From: Neofusicoccum parvum
Taxonomy: Eukaryota > Ascomycota > Dothideomycetes > Botryosphaeriales > Botryosphaeriaceae
Reading direction: 5' to 3'
DNA length: 64,000 nt
Assembly (NCBI GenBank): GCA_020912385.1
Contig: CP087210.1
Coordinates: 2,728,001-2,792,000, forward strand
This document shows, in pieces, positions 44,901-56,100 of the stretch (positions within the stretch are counted from its first letter, which is position 1; the number at the start of each line of letters is the position of its first letter). Below the pieces are notes generated by a model. The model was not told the DNA's origin. It did no database searches and was given only the letters and a program-made list of their open reading frames with translations. The position numbers and the translations under genes were made by a program.

Positions 44901-47900
44901 ACCCCTTCAACAGAAGCAATAGATGCTGGCTGGAGAGCCGCATCAGCCGGAAGTTCCGCTTCCGCTCTCACCGTCGACACCCGCTCCTGGGTCTCCGATC
45001 CAAAGACTGGAACGCGTCCGAGGCCAGTTGGCGCCACATCATCAAAGTGCACGAGAACCCGTGGGTGCTGGACCACGCCGTAAGTGACGCCCCTCCGCCT
45101 CCACACCAGGGCTTTCCTAACCCCCCTCCGCCCCCAGCTCAACGGCTCGCCCATCTACCCCGGCAGCGGCATGCTCGTCATGGCCATCGAAGCCGCCCGC
45201 CAGCTCTGCCCCCGCCCGGACGGCATCACCGGCTACCGGCTGCAGAACGTGCGGCTGCTGCGCGCCATCCCGGTCAGCGGCTCCGACCAGGGCAGCGAGG
45301 CGCAGCTGCACATGCGGCCGCGCGGCGACCCGGCCCAGCACCCGTGGTACGACTGGCGCATCTTCACGCTCGGCGGCGGCGGCGGGTCCGACGCCGACTG
45401 GGTCGAGGCCGCGCACGGCAGCGTCAAGGTCGAGCACCGCGCCGAGAGCAGCGACGACGACGGCATGGCGGCGCGTGCCGCCCGCCGCGCCGACGCCCTG
45501 CGCAGCAGGCACGACGAAGTCGTCGGCAGCTGCTTCCTCGGCGTCCGCCGCGAGCTGTTCTACGACGCCGTCGTGCGCCTGGGCTTCCAGTACGGCCCGT
45601 TCTTCCGCCAGCTGCGCGACGTGCGCTACGACGGGGCGGGGCGCGCAGCCGCGAGCATCCCGCTGCGGTCGTGGGTGCCGGGCACGCCGTACGCGGAGAC
45701 GGATCCGTGCGTGATACACCCGGTCGCGCTGGACGCGCTGACGCACCTGATGATGGTGGCGCTGTCGGCGGGCGGCGGGCGCCCCATCCCGACGATGATG
45801 TTCACGCATCTGAAGGAGATGTGGGTCTCGCAGGAGCTGCTGACGGCGGCGGGAGAGCCGGTGCTGCATGCCAGCGCCTACGAGACGATGCGTGGGTTCC
45901 GCGAGGCCGAGTACAGCATGACGGCGTTCTTGGCCGGGTCGCGGGAGCCGGTTCTCACGTCCGAGGGGCAGAGAGGCACGGCTATCACGAGTCTTGCTGG
46001 GTCGGCAGCGATGGATGATGGAACGGACAAGATGTGCTACGGCATGGACTGGAAGCCCTGCATGGCGCTCATGACGAGAGAGCAGGCGCAGAAGTATTTT
46101 GAACGGCAGTTTGCTGTTCACATCGCTCCCCCTTCCAAGGAGACCATTGACTTCGCAGATGCGCTTGCCATGCACTATCTGGAGTCAGTTCTTGAGGAGC
46201 TGGATAAAGATTCGTCTCGAAAGTATGAGAAACACTTTGAGAAGTACGTGTGGTGGATGCGCCAGGTCGTGCATGACAAGGATCGGTATACGCTCGCATC
46301 CCGGGGATACAGCGACATCCATATAGCGCAACTGGTGCAGGAAGCTCCTGAATCCCAGGAAGCTGCGCTGCGCTTAGTGGCTAGGGTTGGGGAGCATCTT
46401 CGTCAAGTCCTAATCGGTAAAGCGGATCCGCTGCAAGTTATCTTCGAAGGTCACTTGGTCGATGGTAAGCTCAAAGCATGTGGCGCGGCAAACGCATGCT
46501 GATAGACCGCAGAGTTCTATCACTCACCTCTGCTCACTCTCAACTCAAAGAAGATGGGTGTAGTCATCGAGGTTCTTGCCCATGAAAACCCCGGACTACG
46601 AGTGCTCGAGATCGGCGCCGGCACTGGAAGTTCGACAGCTGAAATCCTGCCATACTTGACCTACAATACCGGTGGCAATGACAAGGTGTTAAGGTAACTT
46701 GATCCTCTCCTGAAACTTGCATAGCAAACACTCATGGCTTGACCAGAGTCAGCGAATACGCATATACCGACATCTCGCCCGCCTTCTTCGGTCGAGCGCG
46801 CGAGCTCTTCCACACTCACGCATCCCAAATGCGCTTTGAGAAGCTGGACATCGAGCACGACCCGAGCCAGCAAGGCTTCGAATTAGGAGCATACGATGTC
46901 GTCATTGCCGGCAATGTGCTACATGCAACGAGTGACCTGCAACAGGCGCTTCGGCACGTGCGCGCTTTGCTCAAGCCCGGCGGGAAGCTACTCCTGGCGG
47001 AGACATGCAACCTAGACAACGTACGTGACGGTCTTGTCTTCGGGCTGCTTCCCGGGTGGTGGCTACGCCCCTCCTGGTGGTCGACCAGTGAGGAGCATCG
47101 TAACCGCGGGCCATTGCTGTCGGAGCAGCAGTGGGGGGAGGCATTGCCGATGTGTGGCTTCTCGGGCGTCGAGTTGCTGTTCAGAGACCGCGAGCAGCCG
47201 CCACATCACAGAATTACAGTCATAGTCGCCACTGCGGTGGACGACGAAACAAACGTTGCTAAGTCGGCGGGGCCATTGGTCATCGTTGTGGACGAGAAGT
47301 CGGGCCTGCAGAGGGAGGTAGCTCAGCAGCTCAAGCACTACCTTGTCGACAGTCAGATCATGTCGTTGAACGTCACAAGAACTCGGGAGATGACTGGCAC
47401 CACGGTTATATCTCTGCTTGAACTAGACAACGCTGTACTGGAGAAAGTCAACGAGGCTGAGTTCGACCAGATCAAGCACCTGAGTCTTGGATCAAAGCGC
47501 GTACTCTGGGTCACTACAGGCGGGGGAACCCAAGCATCACGACCATCCGCTGAAATAGCCGTGGGGTTCGGGCGAACTATCTGCTCTGAAAAAGGGGACA
47601 ACCAAGCCTTCATCACCCTCAACCTGAACGACACTTGTGGGTGCGCCAAGACCATTGCTCGAGTTCTCGATCATGGGGTTGAGACGGAGTACACCGAGGA
47701 AGACGGTGTGCTATGCATCCCTCGCCTCATGCCAACGGGACACATGAACGATTTGTTGGTTTCCAGAACAAGGCAGAAGGATCTCGAGCCTCACACGCTG
47801 GGGCAAGACCCCGACCGCCACATTACCCTGACCATTGAGTCCCCAGGCCTCCTCGACACGCTCTACTTCGCCGAAGATCCAAACAGCGATGCCACGCTGG

Positions 47901-50116
47901 ACGATGACGAGGTCGAAATCCAAGTGCGGGCCACCAGCCTCAACTTCAAAGACGTGATGATAGCACTCGGGCAGGTTCCCGGCGACGGATTCGGCTTCGA
48001 CGGCGCCGGTGTGGTCACGCAAGTAGGCAGCTCGAACACCTCCGACCTGCGCCCCGGAGACCGAGTCGTCTTCTTCGCCCCGTCCGGCGGGTTCGGCACC
48101 TACCTCCGCTGCGCGGCATCCCAGGTCCACGCCATGCCCCCGTCCATGGACTTCGCGGCCGCGGCCGCGCTGCCCGTCGTGTTCAGCACCGCGCTCTACG
48201 CGCTCGACTACGTCGCCCGGCTGCGGGCGGGCGAGACGGTGCTGATCCACGCCGGCGCCGGCGGCGTGGGGCAAGCCGCGATACAGCTGGCCCGGCTGCG
48301 GCGCGCGGCCAAGATCTTCGTGACGGTGGGCAGCGCCGAGAAGAAGCAGCTCGTCGCGCAGCAGTATGGCATCCCCGAAGACTGCTGCTTCGCCAGCCGG
48401 GACGCCTCGTTTGCGCAGGACGTGAAGGACGCCACTGGCGGCCGGGGTGTCGACGTCGTGCTTAACTCGCTCGCTGGAGACCTGCTGCTGCAGACGTGGG
48501 ATTGCGTTGCGCCGTTTGGACGGTTCGTCGAGATCGGGAAGCGCGATATCATCAGCAACGGCACTCTTCCTCTGGGCCCGTTTGCGCGGAACATATCGTT
48601 TGCTGCTGTAGACCTGACGGTCGTGATGCAGGAAGACAGATCTTTGATGGCGGAAATCATGCGTAATGTCATGAGCCTATTGTGTGAGCACCCGGAATTA
48701 CACGAGCCACGTCCGTTGCACCTGTTTCCGGCTTCCAAGCTTGAGCAGGCAATGCGATTCCTACAGAGTGGCAAGAATACTGGAAAGACCGTTATACAGT
48801 TCAATGATGGAGATCAGGTCCAGGTAGAACCTTCCCCCTTTTTCCATCTTCGTAACGAAGGATGCTGACAATCGTAGTTCCGCCCTGCACTCAAGCCAAC
48901 CTACCGTTTTGAGGCGGACGCTACATATGTGATAGGCGGTGGACTTGGGGGTTTGGGCAGGAACATCGTGCGCTGGATGATCAGCCGTGGTGCGAAGAAC
49001 TTCCTGCTTCTCTCCCGAACAGGGCCAAAGACCACCGAAGCAGTGAAGTTCCTTTCTGATCTGTCGACATCAGGTGTCACAGCATGGGCGCCTCCGTGTG
49101 ATGTCACCAACCTCTCCGTCCTCGAAAGTACCATTCAAGAGTGTTCCCAAAAGCTACCTCCCATCAGAGGCTGCATCCAGGGGACCATGGTCCTCCACGT
49201 AAGCCTACTCCCCCCGCCCTGCCATCCCTCCAGCCCCCCACTAACCCAACCCCACCCCCAGGACGACCTCTTCGAAAACATGACCAGCGCAACCTTCCAC
49301 GCCGCCCTCTCCCCCAAAGCCCTCGGCTCCCACAACCTCCACACCGCACTCTCACCCCACCCCCTCACACACTTCATCCTCCTCTCCTCCTTCGGCGGCC
49401 TAATCGGCAACCGCGGCCAGCTCAACTACGCCGCCGGCAACACCTACGCCGACGCGCTAGCCCGCCACCGCGCCGCGCGCGCCCTCCCCGCCGTCGCCCT
49501 CAACCTCCCCCTGGTGCTCGAGGCCGGCTCGGCCAACGACAACGCCGCCTTCGCCGACGCCCTGCGCCGCGCCGGCTACTCCGGCCTGCGCCAGCACGCC
49601 CTCATGGCCCTGCTCGACCTGGCGTGCGACCCCGCGGCGCCGCCGTTGCCGCAGATCGCTGCCATCGCGGACAGTCCGCGCGCGCTGCGGCAGAAGCGCG
49701 GGGATGCTGTCGGCGTGGCGTGGTTGGATAAGCCGCTGTTCCGCAATATGCTGCGGCTAGGCGAGGCGGCGGAGGAGGCGGCGCGTGTGGCGGGGGGTGG
49801 GGTGGTGGGGGATGCGGCGGCGTGCGCGGTGGATTATCGCGCGCTGGTCAGGGCGGCGGCAAGTGTGGAGGCGGCGGGCGTGGTGGTGGGGGAGGGGTTG
49901 GTGGGGAAGTTGGCGAGGCTGCTAGCGGTGCCGGAGGGGGATGTTGATGTGGGGAAGCCGGCATATCTGCTCGGTGTGGATTCTTTGATTGCGGTGGAGC
50001 TGAGGTATTGGTTCTTGAAGGAGTTGGGCGTGGAGGTTGCGGTGTTTAATATCATGAAGGATTGGAGCGTTGCTGAGCTGTGTCAGGATGTGGCGGGTCA
50101 CGTCTGGGAGAAGTGA
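41910..50116 (+). CDS. Highly reducing polyketide synthase, KS-AT-DH-CMeT-ER-KR-ACP, about 2,570 aa
   Basis: Ten exons join in frame: 41910-42095, 42147-42291, 42349-43208, 43257-43905, 43968-45079, 45138-46464, 46513-46693, 46747-48823, 48878-49198 and 49262-50116. KS: DTACSSG with Cys179, EAHGTGT, and [23 protein letters not shown] and GHSSGE with Ser660. DH: WVLDHALNG with His983, and HPVALDAL with Asp1183. CMe[13 protein letters not shown] from about residue 1457. [13 protein letters not shown] near 1988. [12 protein letters not shown] from about 2197 and NYAAGN with Tyr2342. ACP: GVDSL with Ser2527. All catalytic landmarks are present, so it should build a C-methylated, variably reduced chain. 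There is no thioesterase or reductase domain, so release needs pyrone-type cyclisation or a separate enzyme. Intron 4 uses a GC donor (CAAG|GCAAGT). Confidence 0.95.
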
Positions 50117-50267
50117 AATTATCGGCTAGGGGATTTTGTGCTGTCGGATGGAGAAAATCACTGAAGATTCTGAAACCTTGCCAAAAGAAATCTTCTAGTT
50201 CTATTTTCTCCTTGCTGTACGCGAGAGTGTTTACTAAAACTCCGACTTCTCTTCTGATACTAAACAT
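50117..50267. other. Short convergent spacer between the PKS and the flavin oxidoreductase
   Basis: Only 151 bases separate the two stop codons. The 3' UTRs probably abut or overlap. Confidence 0.5.
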
Positions 50268-51575
50268 TTATTTGTCAGCAACTGCAAAAGAACTCAGCTT
50301 CTTGCCCCGACCAGAAAAGCCCCAGCCAATCTGGTTGGCGTTCTTGATGACGACATCCAAATCGTCCGCCCATGACCACACAAGACCGGGGTTTTTCTGG
50401 AACAAACGACCAGAAGCCGCAATATCAAGGCCTTCCTCCAACAAGTCGTTCGCCATCTTGCCATTCGTGATGGTACCGACAGTAGCAACCAGCATCTTAT
50501 CACCAACCTTCTCCTTAATCGCCTTGGCAAAAGGAGCCTGGTGAGCCGGACCGCCCTTGATCTTCTGCTTCGGGTGCTGGCCACCGGAACTGACATCCAG
50601 CACATCGACGCCCCGCTCAGCCAGCAGCTCCGCCAGCCTGACGGTATCCGCCACGGTCCACGACTTCTCGGGGCCGAACTCGGGGACCTCCTCCAGCCAA
50701 TCCGTGGCGGAGACGCGGACGAAGAGCGGCATGTCCGCGGGGATGGCGGCGCGCACCGCCTCGACGGTCTCGAGGGTCAGCCGCACGCGGTTCTCGAAGG
50801 AGCCGCCGTACGCGTCGGTCCGCTTGTTGGCGACCGGCGACAGGAACTCGTGCAGCAGGTAGCCGTGCGCGTTGTGGATCTCGACGACGTCGAAGCCGGC
50901 GGCCACGGCGCGCCGGGCCGCGGCCGCGAACGCCGCCTTGAGCTCCTCGATGTCCTGCGCCGTCATCTCCTTCGGCCGCGCGAGCACGTCGTCGTACGGG
51001 ATGGCGGACGGCGCCTTGACGCCGTCGGCCCAGCCGCCGTCGCTCGCCGGCGCCAGCGCGGAGAACGACAGCCACGGCGCCACGCTGCTGCCCTTGCGCC
51101 CCGCGTGCGCCAGCTGGATCCCGATCTTCTGGTTCTGCGTGTGCGCGAAGTCGACGATCCGCTTCCACGGCGCGATCTGGCTGTCCTTCCACAAGCCGGG
51201 GCAGTGCGGGGTGATGCGGCCTTCGGGCAGCACGCCGGTGGCTTCGGCGATGGAGATGCCTGGACCGCGGGAGATTATGCCGCCTAGGTGGGCCTGGTGC
51301 CACTCAGATATGTGGCCGTCTTGGGAGGAGTATTGGCATAGAGGGGAGAGCATGATGCGGTTTTGCAGTGTGAGGCCGCGGATCTTCAAAGGCTGGAAGA
51401 GCTTGGGAATAGGCTTGCCATCGGGCTGCGGGTTGGCAGCAGTACCGGCCGGAATCTCCTGGTATGGGGTGAAGTAGGGAACCTGCGATATGGTTTGTTA
51501 GTTGGGGCTTAGGTGGTGATGGGCGGCGGAAGGGCATACTCCAGGAGCCGGTTTGATGATAAGATCGGAAGACAT
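50268..51575 (-). CDS. NADH:flavin oxidoreductase / Old Yellow Enzyme family (YqjM-like), 416 aa
   Basis: Two exons, 51575-51540 and 51482-50268. The exon 1 peptide MSSDLIIKPAPG joins VPYFTPYQEIPAG, then LFQPLKIRGLTLQNRIMLSP, the typical start of the barrel. FMN and substrate landmarks are LCQYSSQDGHISEWHQAH, GIQLAHAGRKGS, DVVEIHNAHGYLLHEFLSP, DAYGGSFENR and VGTITNGKMAN. It resembles the YqjM/XenA-like class that reduces activated C=C bonds with NAD(P)H. Its closeness to the PKS (convergent, 151 bases) makes a tailoring role possible. Equally, it may be a neutral flanking gene. Confidence 0.9.
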
Positions 51576-52666
51576 AGCTAAGGATTGTTGGGTGTAGTTA
51601 AACCTCTAACTGGAACTGTGACTTTGAAAGTGATGAGCCAGGAGCTGCAAGTGCGACAATGGTACACGTTTTATAGGTACCGTGAGGTCCCATTTTTTCA
51701 CAGTTGCTGATAAATCCACGGTTAAAGCTATCAGACCATTGTATCAAACGAGCCTATAGCGTCGGGGCTCGGGCAGGAATCGGGTAACACACATACACCG
51801 CCACTGATCAAGCATTGTCTCCAAGCATTGGAAGGCCGAAGTTTCGGCGAGTGCAGGAGATTAGATTCGGGAAGCAATCGAAGATAGATGGTCGTCATAG
51901 GGTAGACTATACCCACATTCGGATGTCAATTAGTAAGCAGCCCTTATTGTGGATTTATTCCTCTTTGAGGTAATGCAAACGGGTCCGGTAAAAGAATTTT
52001 TTGAGGGGAAGGCTGGCATATCGTAGGCTTACAAATCTACCTACAGATCTACCTACTGGGAAATGCCGATCAATTTACCGCGCCGGCTATTTTCGTCCGC
52101 AAAGCCCTCCTCGACATCTTGCAGAACAACAAGCTAAACATTACAGGGAAATCAGCCCACAAAGACCCCCTGTGGCAGACCTGTGGTTGTGGTTTCCTTA
52201 GACAGAATAAAACAATCCAGGGGTCGGTTCACGTTACTAAGGGTGCAGATTTTCTAAGTTATATATCCACCCGGCTGTGTCTCCTCGGAGATTCCGGCTG
52301 GAAGATTAAGGCCGAGCTTCTGATAAGGGCTGAGAACTTCAACTTCAAGAAACATGAGAGTTTATTGGATTGAAGACTGGGTGGACGAGCGGCAAGTACG
52401 ATGTCTTAATACATAGTACAGTGAAATGGACGCAGTACTCAATACCGCGATCTGTCTTGCTACAAGAATTGGCATATACTCAACCGAATCGTCTCGCACC
52501 GACCACTGTTCAAAGAGGGACGAACGCCTACCTTTCCCGGATGCTGGGGCAATGTGACAACCGCTGTGAAAAAAAAAAGATACGGCATGTGCATATGAAG
52601 GTGCTGTAAACTGGACGTACAATCTGCAGTAGACATTTCGAGATTACTGAACATGGCTTCCAGCCA
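51576..52666. other. Gap at the right border of the cluster
   Basis: 1.1 kb: flavin oxidoreductase promoter, then AT-rich spacer. I see no supported gene. Short open frames on both strands lack similarity to anything I know. Confidence 0.4.
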
Positions 52667-53717
52667 TCATTGTAACTCGTATGCTTTACTGTTCGCCGGC
52701 ATTTCGACCGGCCTCTGTCTCTCCATATTTTCCAGCTCCACAGCATGACGAGAACTTTGGCCATGCACCTCAGCAGCCTGATTAGACACAGCTGCGTAGT
52801 TATCAGCTTCGTGGACCATCCCGTCAGGTATTTGCTGTGCTCCATTCCGCCTCCTCTTCTTCGCAAGACAACAGAACACCACCGCCACGCCAACAACAAG
52901 AGCCAAACCAACGACACCCCCAACCACCCCTCCCACAACCGCACCAACAGGCGTCCCACCACCGCCCGCGCCCCCTGTCTCCCCCGCAGCAGTCCGTGCA
53001 CTCGAACTCACCCCCGCCTCACCCGCGTTCATACCCGTCGCCGCCAGCACAGCCGTCTCCGGCGCCCACACGACATCGACGACGCGCGTCTGCGGCACGC
53101 TGCAGAAGCCGTCCACAGCCGCCGGCAGCACGGTGGTCCAGCCAGCCGCCGTCTGCGTGCAGGCGAAGTCCCTGGCCCCGGCCGCCGGGTCGGTCCAGCT
53201 GGCGCAGGCGGGCGCGGTCGAGTTGGCGCAGCGCAGCACGAGGGCGTCGCCGTCGGCGCAGGCGGTTGCCAGCTGCAGGATGCGTAGGTGGCGCCAGAGC
53301 AGCAGCCCGCCATCCCTGGGAGCGTGCCGCTGGTGCCGGCGTGGAACATGCATGTGCGGGTCGGCTCGCAGTAGATGGCGGAGCCTGTTGGAACTTGGGG
53401 GTTAGAGGGGGGTGTAGTGGATGCGGGGAGGCTTGCCTTCGGTGGTGCCGTCGAACCAGCCGGAGGTTGGGGCTGACGGTTGATGTGGTTCGCTTTTGGA
53501 AGAGGTGCGGCGCTTGTGTTGTGGAGGGATTGGGTAGAGAGCTGCTTTGATGTTTGTCTGCGCAGATGTAGTCTAAGTCTGCGCTAGCGCCTGTCATTGT
53601 AGGAGATGTGGAAAATGAAGCTGCAGCGGCTAGAGCGTGAAACAGCTGTGCAAGGAGCAGTATCGGTAAGCTCCTTCGATAGCAATCTTTACGAGAATAG
53701 GTATATTCGGCAGTCAT
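52667..53717 (-). pseudogene. Single-pass membrane protein gene (WSC/MID2-like layout) with an apparent frameshift
   Basis: An N-terminal signal peptide (RRSLPILLLAQL) probably splices (about 100-base intron) to a Ser/Thr/Pro-rich stretch. A Cys-rich ectodomain follows: SAIYCEPTRTCMFH and AGCCSGATYASC. Immediately after ASC (about 53272-53278) the frame must shift by one base to continue as QLATACADGDALVLRC, then a single membrane span (GAVVGGVVGGVVGLALVVGV), a basic stop-transfer KKRRR and an 80-residue tail. No GT-AG intron fits the shift. It is either a recent pseudogene or a one-base sequence error. The layout suggests a cell-wall sensor-like surface protein. The family is not certain. 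Confidence 0.6.
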
Positions 53718-56100
53718 GCTCATTGTTCCGATAGACAAACTGCAAAGAATGTAGTGCAGTGGAGGCTCTGCGGCTTTTGGATTTAGGGACGGTTAATCAT
53801 ATGTTCTTCCCGGGGCGGGCTTCCCTTAGGCCGAAACTGATTTAGCAGCCGCGCTAAGCTCTCATTTTCGGCCGCATTCAGATTGCTGAAGAAACCCCGC
53901 CAGGCAGATGTCCTTGGCATTCTCCACCTGCTCAAGCGCTTTCATTGGAACGGATGCGCATCGGAGCACAGGTACTGACCGAGTCATTCGTCCGCCTGTA
54001 GTCCACTCTACTACATCAAGTAGCAAACATTTCTGGTTCTATGCTATTCTTTCCTGCCCAATGGAATACATTGTGGTAAGCAATCAAGCCTCTCGATTAT
54101 ATGTTTTGTCGAGCATGCATGCCTCCGGTAAGAGTGGTAGCAACAAAAGTTCCGCAAATGGATCAAACCCCTGTTACACACTTCCAACGACAGTCTATTC
54201 AGTCACAATGTCGTCTTCCGCATATCCCTGGTCCGCTGCAAAGTGATAACGTTAGCATGAAGCAAAGCATTATTGGCTACAAGTGATACCTCATTGCCAC
54301 ATTGGTGGCTTTTGAGGAGATAGGACAAGGGCTTACTGTACGGTGCAAATCGAGCCAGCTCTGTGTAGTTCTTGTTCTTGAAGTGTAACAGGAAGCAGCA
54401 TATCGGCCGGGAAAATGAGGGGCCGAGAGGATCCTACTCAACCATAGAGGTCAAGTGACTCAACTGTGAGGCCTAGATGTCTTTCTATCCGGTTGTGATT
54501 CTTACATTTAGTAAGATCATTTTTCAGGCTTGGTGGTCTGATTACACAATTTGTTCGGCCAGTGTTTGTTTTATTATACCGAAGCTTTGACCGCTCTTAT
54601 ACGCGTTCTACGCTGTTTGAGACGTCACCAACACCAAAAATGCTCCAGTAGCCGGAATTCTGTTTTTTAATCCTACCATCAACATAGTATCCATCTTCTA
54701 CGTTTGAGGAAATATCGAAGCCTGAGAGTAGGGGTGTATAGGACTTTCGACGATGTAGTGTATGGGCGAATGTTGCACACTACGTTGCTGAGCGCCTTAA
54801 ACCTGCAAATGGCAAATTGACGGACGATGGGATTATAGTTGTTATGTTCCGAGCTGGGGAGAACATGAGCAGGGACAGACGAAGTGTCTTGGCGCTTGTT
54901 GGGCTCCATTTGCAGCTGCAGTGATCCTATACTCAAATGAGGGAGGCACGTCTCGAAGGTGTTCCGACAAGGTAAAGTCAGCAGCGACAGTCGCGTGAAC
55001 GAGGCAGATAAGGAGTGTTGCTGATTTGCCGGTACGTGAAACCGCAGATGGTGAAAAATGGTTGATGGGATTGAACTAGTGGAGGATATGACGGCGAGAA
55101 GGCGAAAGGGAGTAAGGCCTTAGTGTCCAGGCGACTTGACCAAATTTGCAGCCGAAGCCGGCCGCAACAACCAACATATAATCGAGATCTCTTCGCTTTC
55201 GCTCTGACTATAGGAGAGGATTAAGATGATGGCTTGGAAATTGTTAGCCTTGCCGATCGCTAGAAAGAAAGTTCAGCGGCAGTGTGGACGGGTTATCGTT
55301 TCCCGGAGTCTGGACTCGTACTCCGGCAAAGCTCTGTGGCTGTACATGGGTGGCGCCCTTGGCCAATCCCCGCTCAGCGATGACTTCTCGGCCAACAGGC
55401 GTCTTTGCTTTTGTTCCCGATGCGAGAGCCACTAGCCTCACTTTTCAGCCGCAGCGCGGATGCGCAACGGCTTCCCGACAAGAGGTAATCGACGCCGAAC
55501 GCCATGACGACGCAGCAGTCTAGCCCATGGACTTGCGGCCTTGGCACATGGGGGATTTCTGCTGGGGAAGGGGAGACCACGCCTATCGGGCCGAGGGCTG
55601 GTTTCGGGCAGCATGGCGGATGTATCTCCGCCATTGCTTTGGGGTCAGGAATTTGTGTCTGCCTGACTCGAGATGGACAGTCCAAGCGCGGATCACAGGA
55701 ACATACTTTTCGTCCCGCTCTCGCGCCGCCCACGTTTATTCGAGCGTCCCGGAACGTCGTCGCGTGCGCCATGCAAAGCTTCCCACCTCGGAGCCCGAAC
55801 AAATGTGCTCTTTCGACGGTCGGGAGCTACGCTGTTGAGCAAACGGCCGGCGACTAAATCGCCGAACAGATGTCTCAGGCGGACGGCGTTCGGGGGCGCC
55901 AACGGGAACGGGCATGGTGTCCTCTGCCCCTTCTCGGCTAATGCATCAGAAATGACTCGACAGGGGACAGGTACCGCCAGGGTGCATATGCGCAACTTGC
56001 GGTACAAATACTTGCCGCTGGGTACGAGAACCACATCCCCGGGGTTGCTTGTTATGCGGTCCCGCTGCGGACCTGGTCTTCTCATCATCTCACAGCAGCT
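53718..56100. other. Gene-poor gap
   Basis: 2.4 kb. Short open frames exist (54679-54936 minus; 55374-55802 minus; 55504-55857 plus), but none shows a domain, signal peptide or consistent splicing, and the last two overlap antisense. I see no RNA gene or repeat. Confidence 0.4.

Noticed and set aside
55374..55857. Overlapping sense and antisense frames of 117-142 codons upstream of the second rhodopsin-domain gene
   Set aside because: The frames contradict each other, have no domain, and share a GC-rich spacer look.
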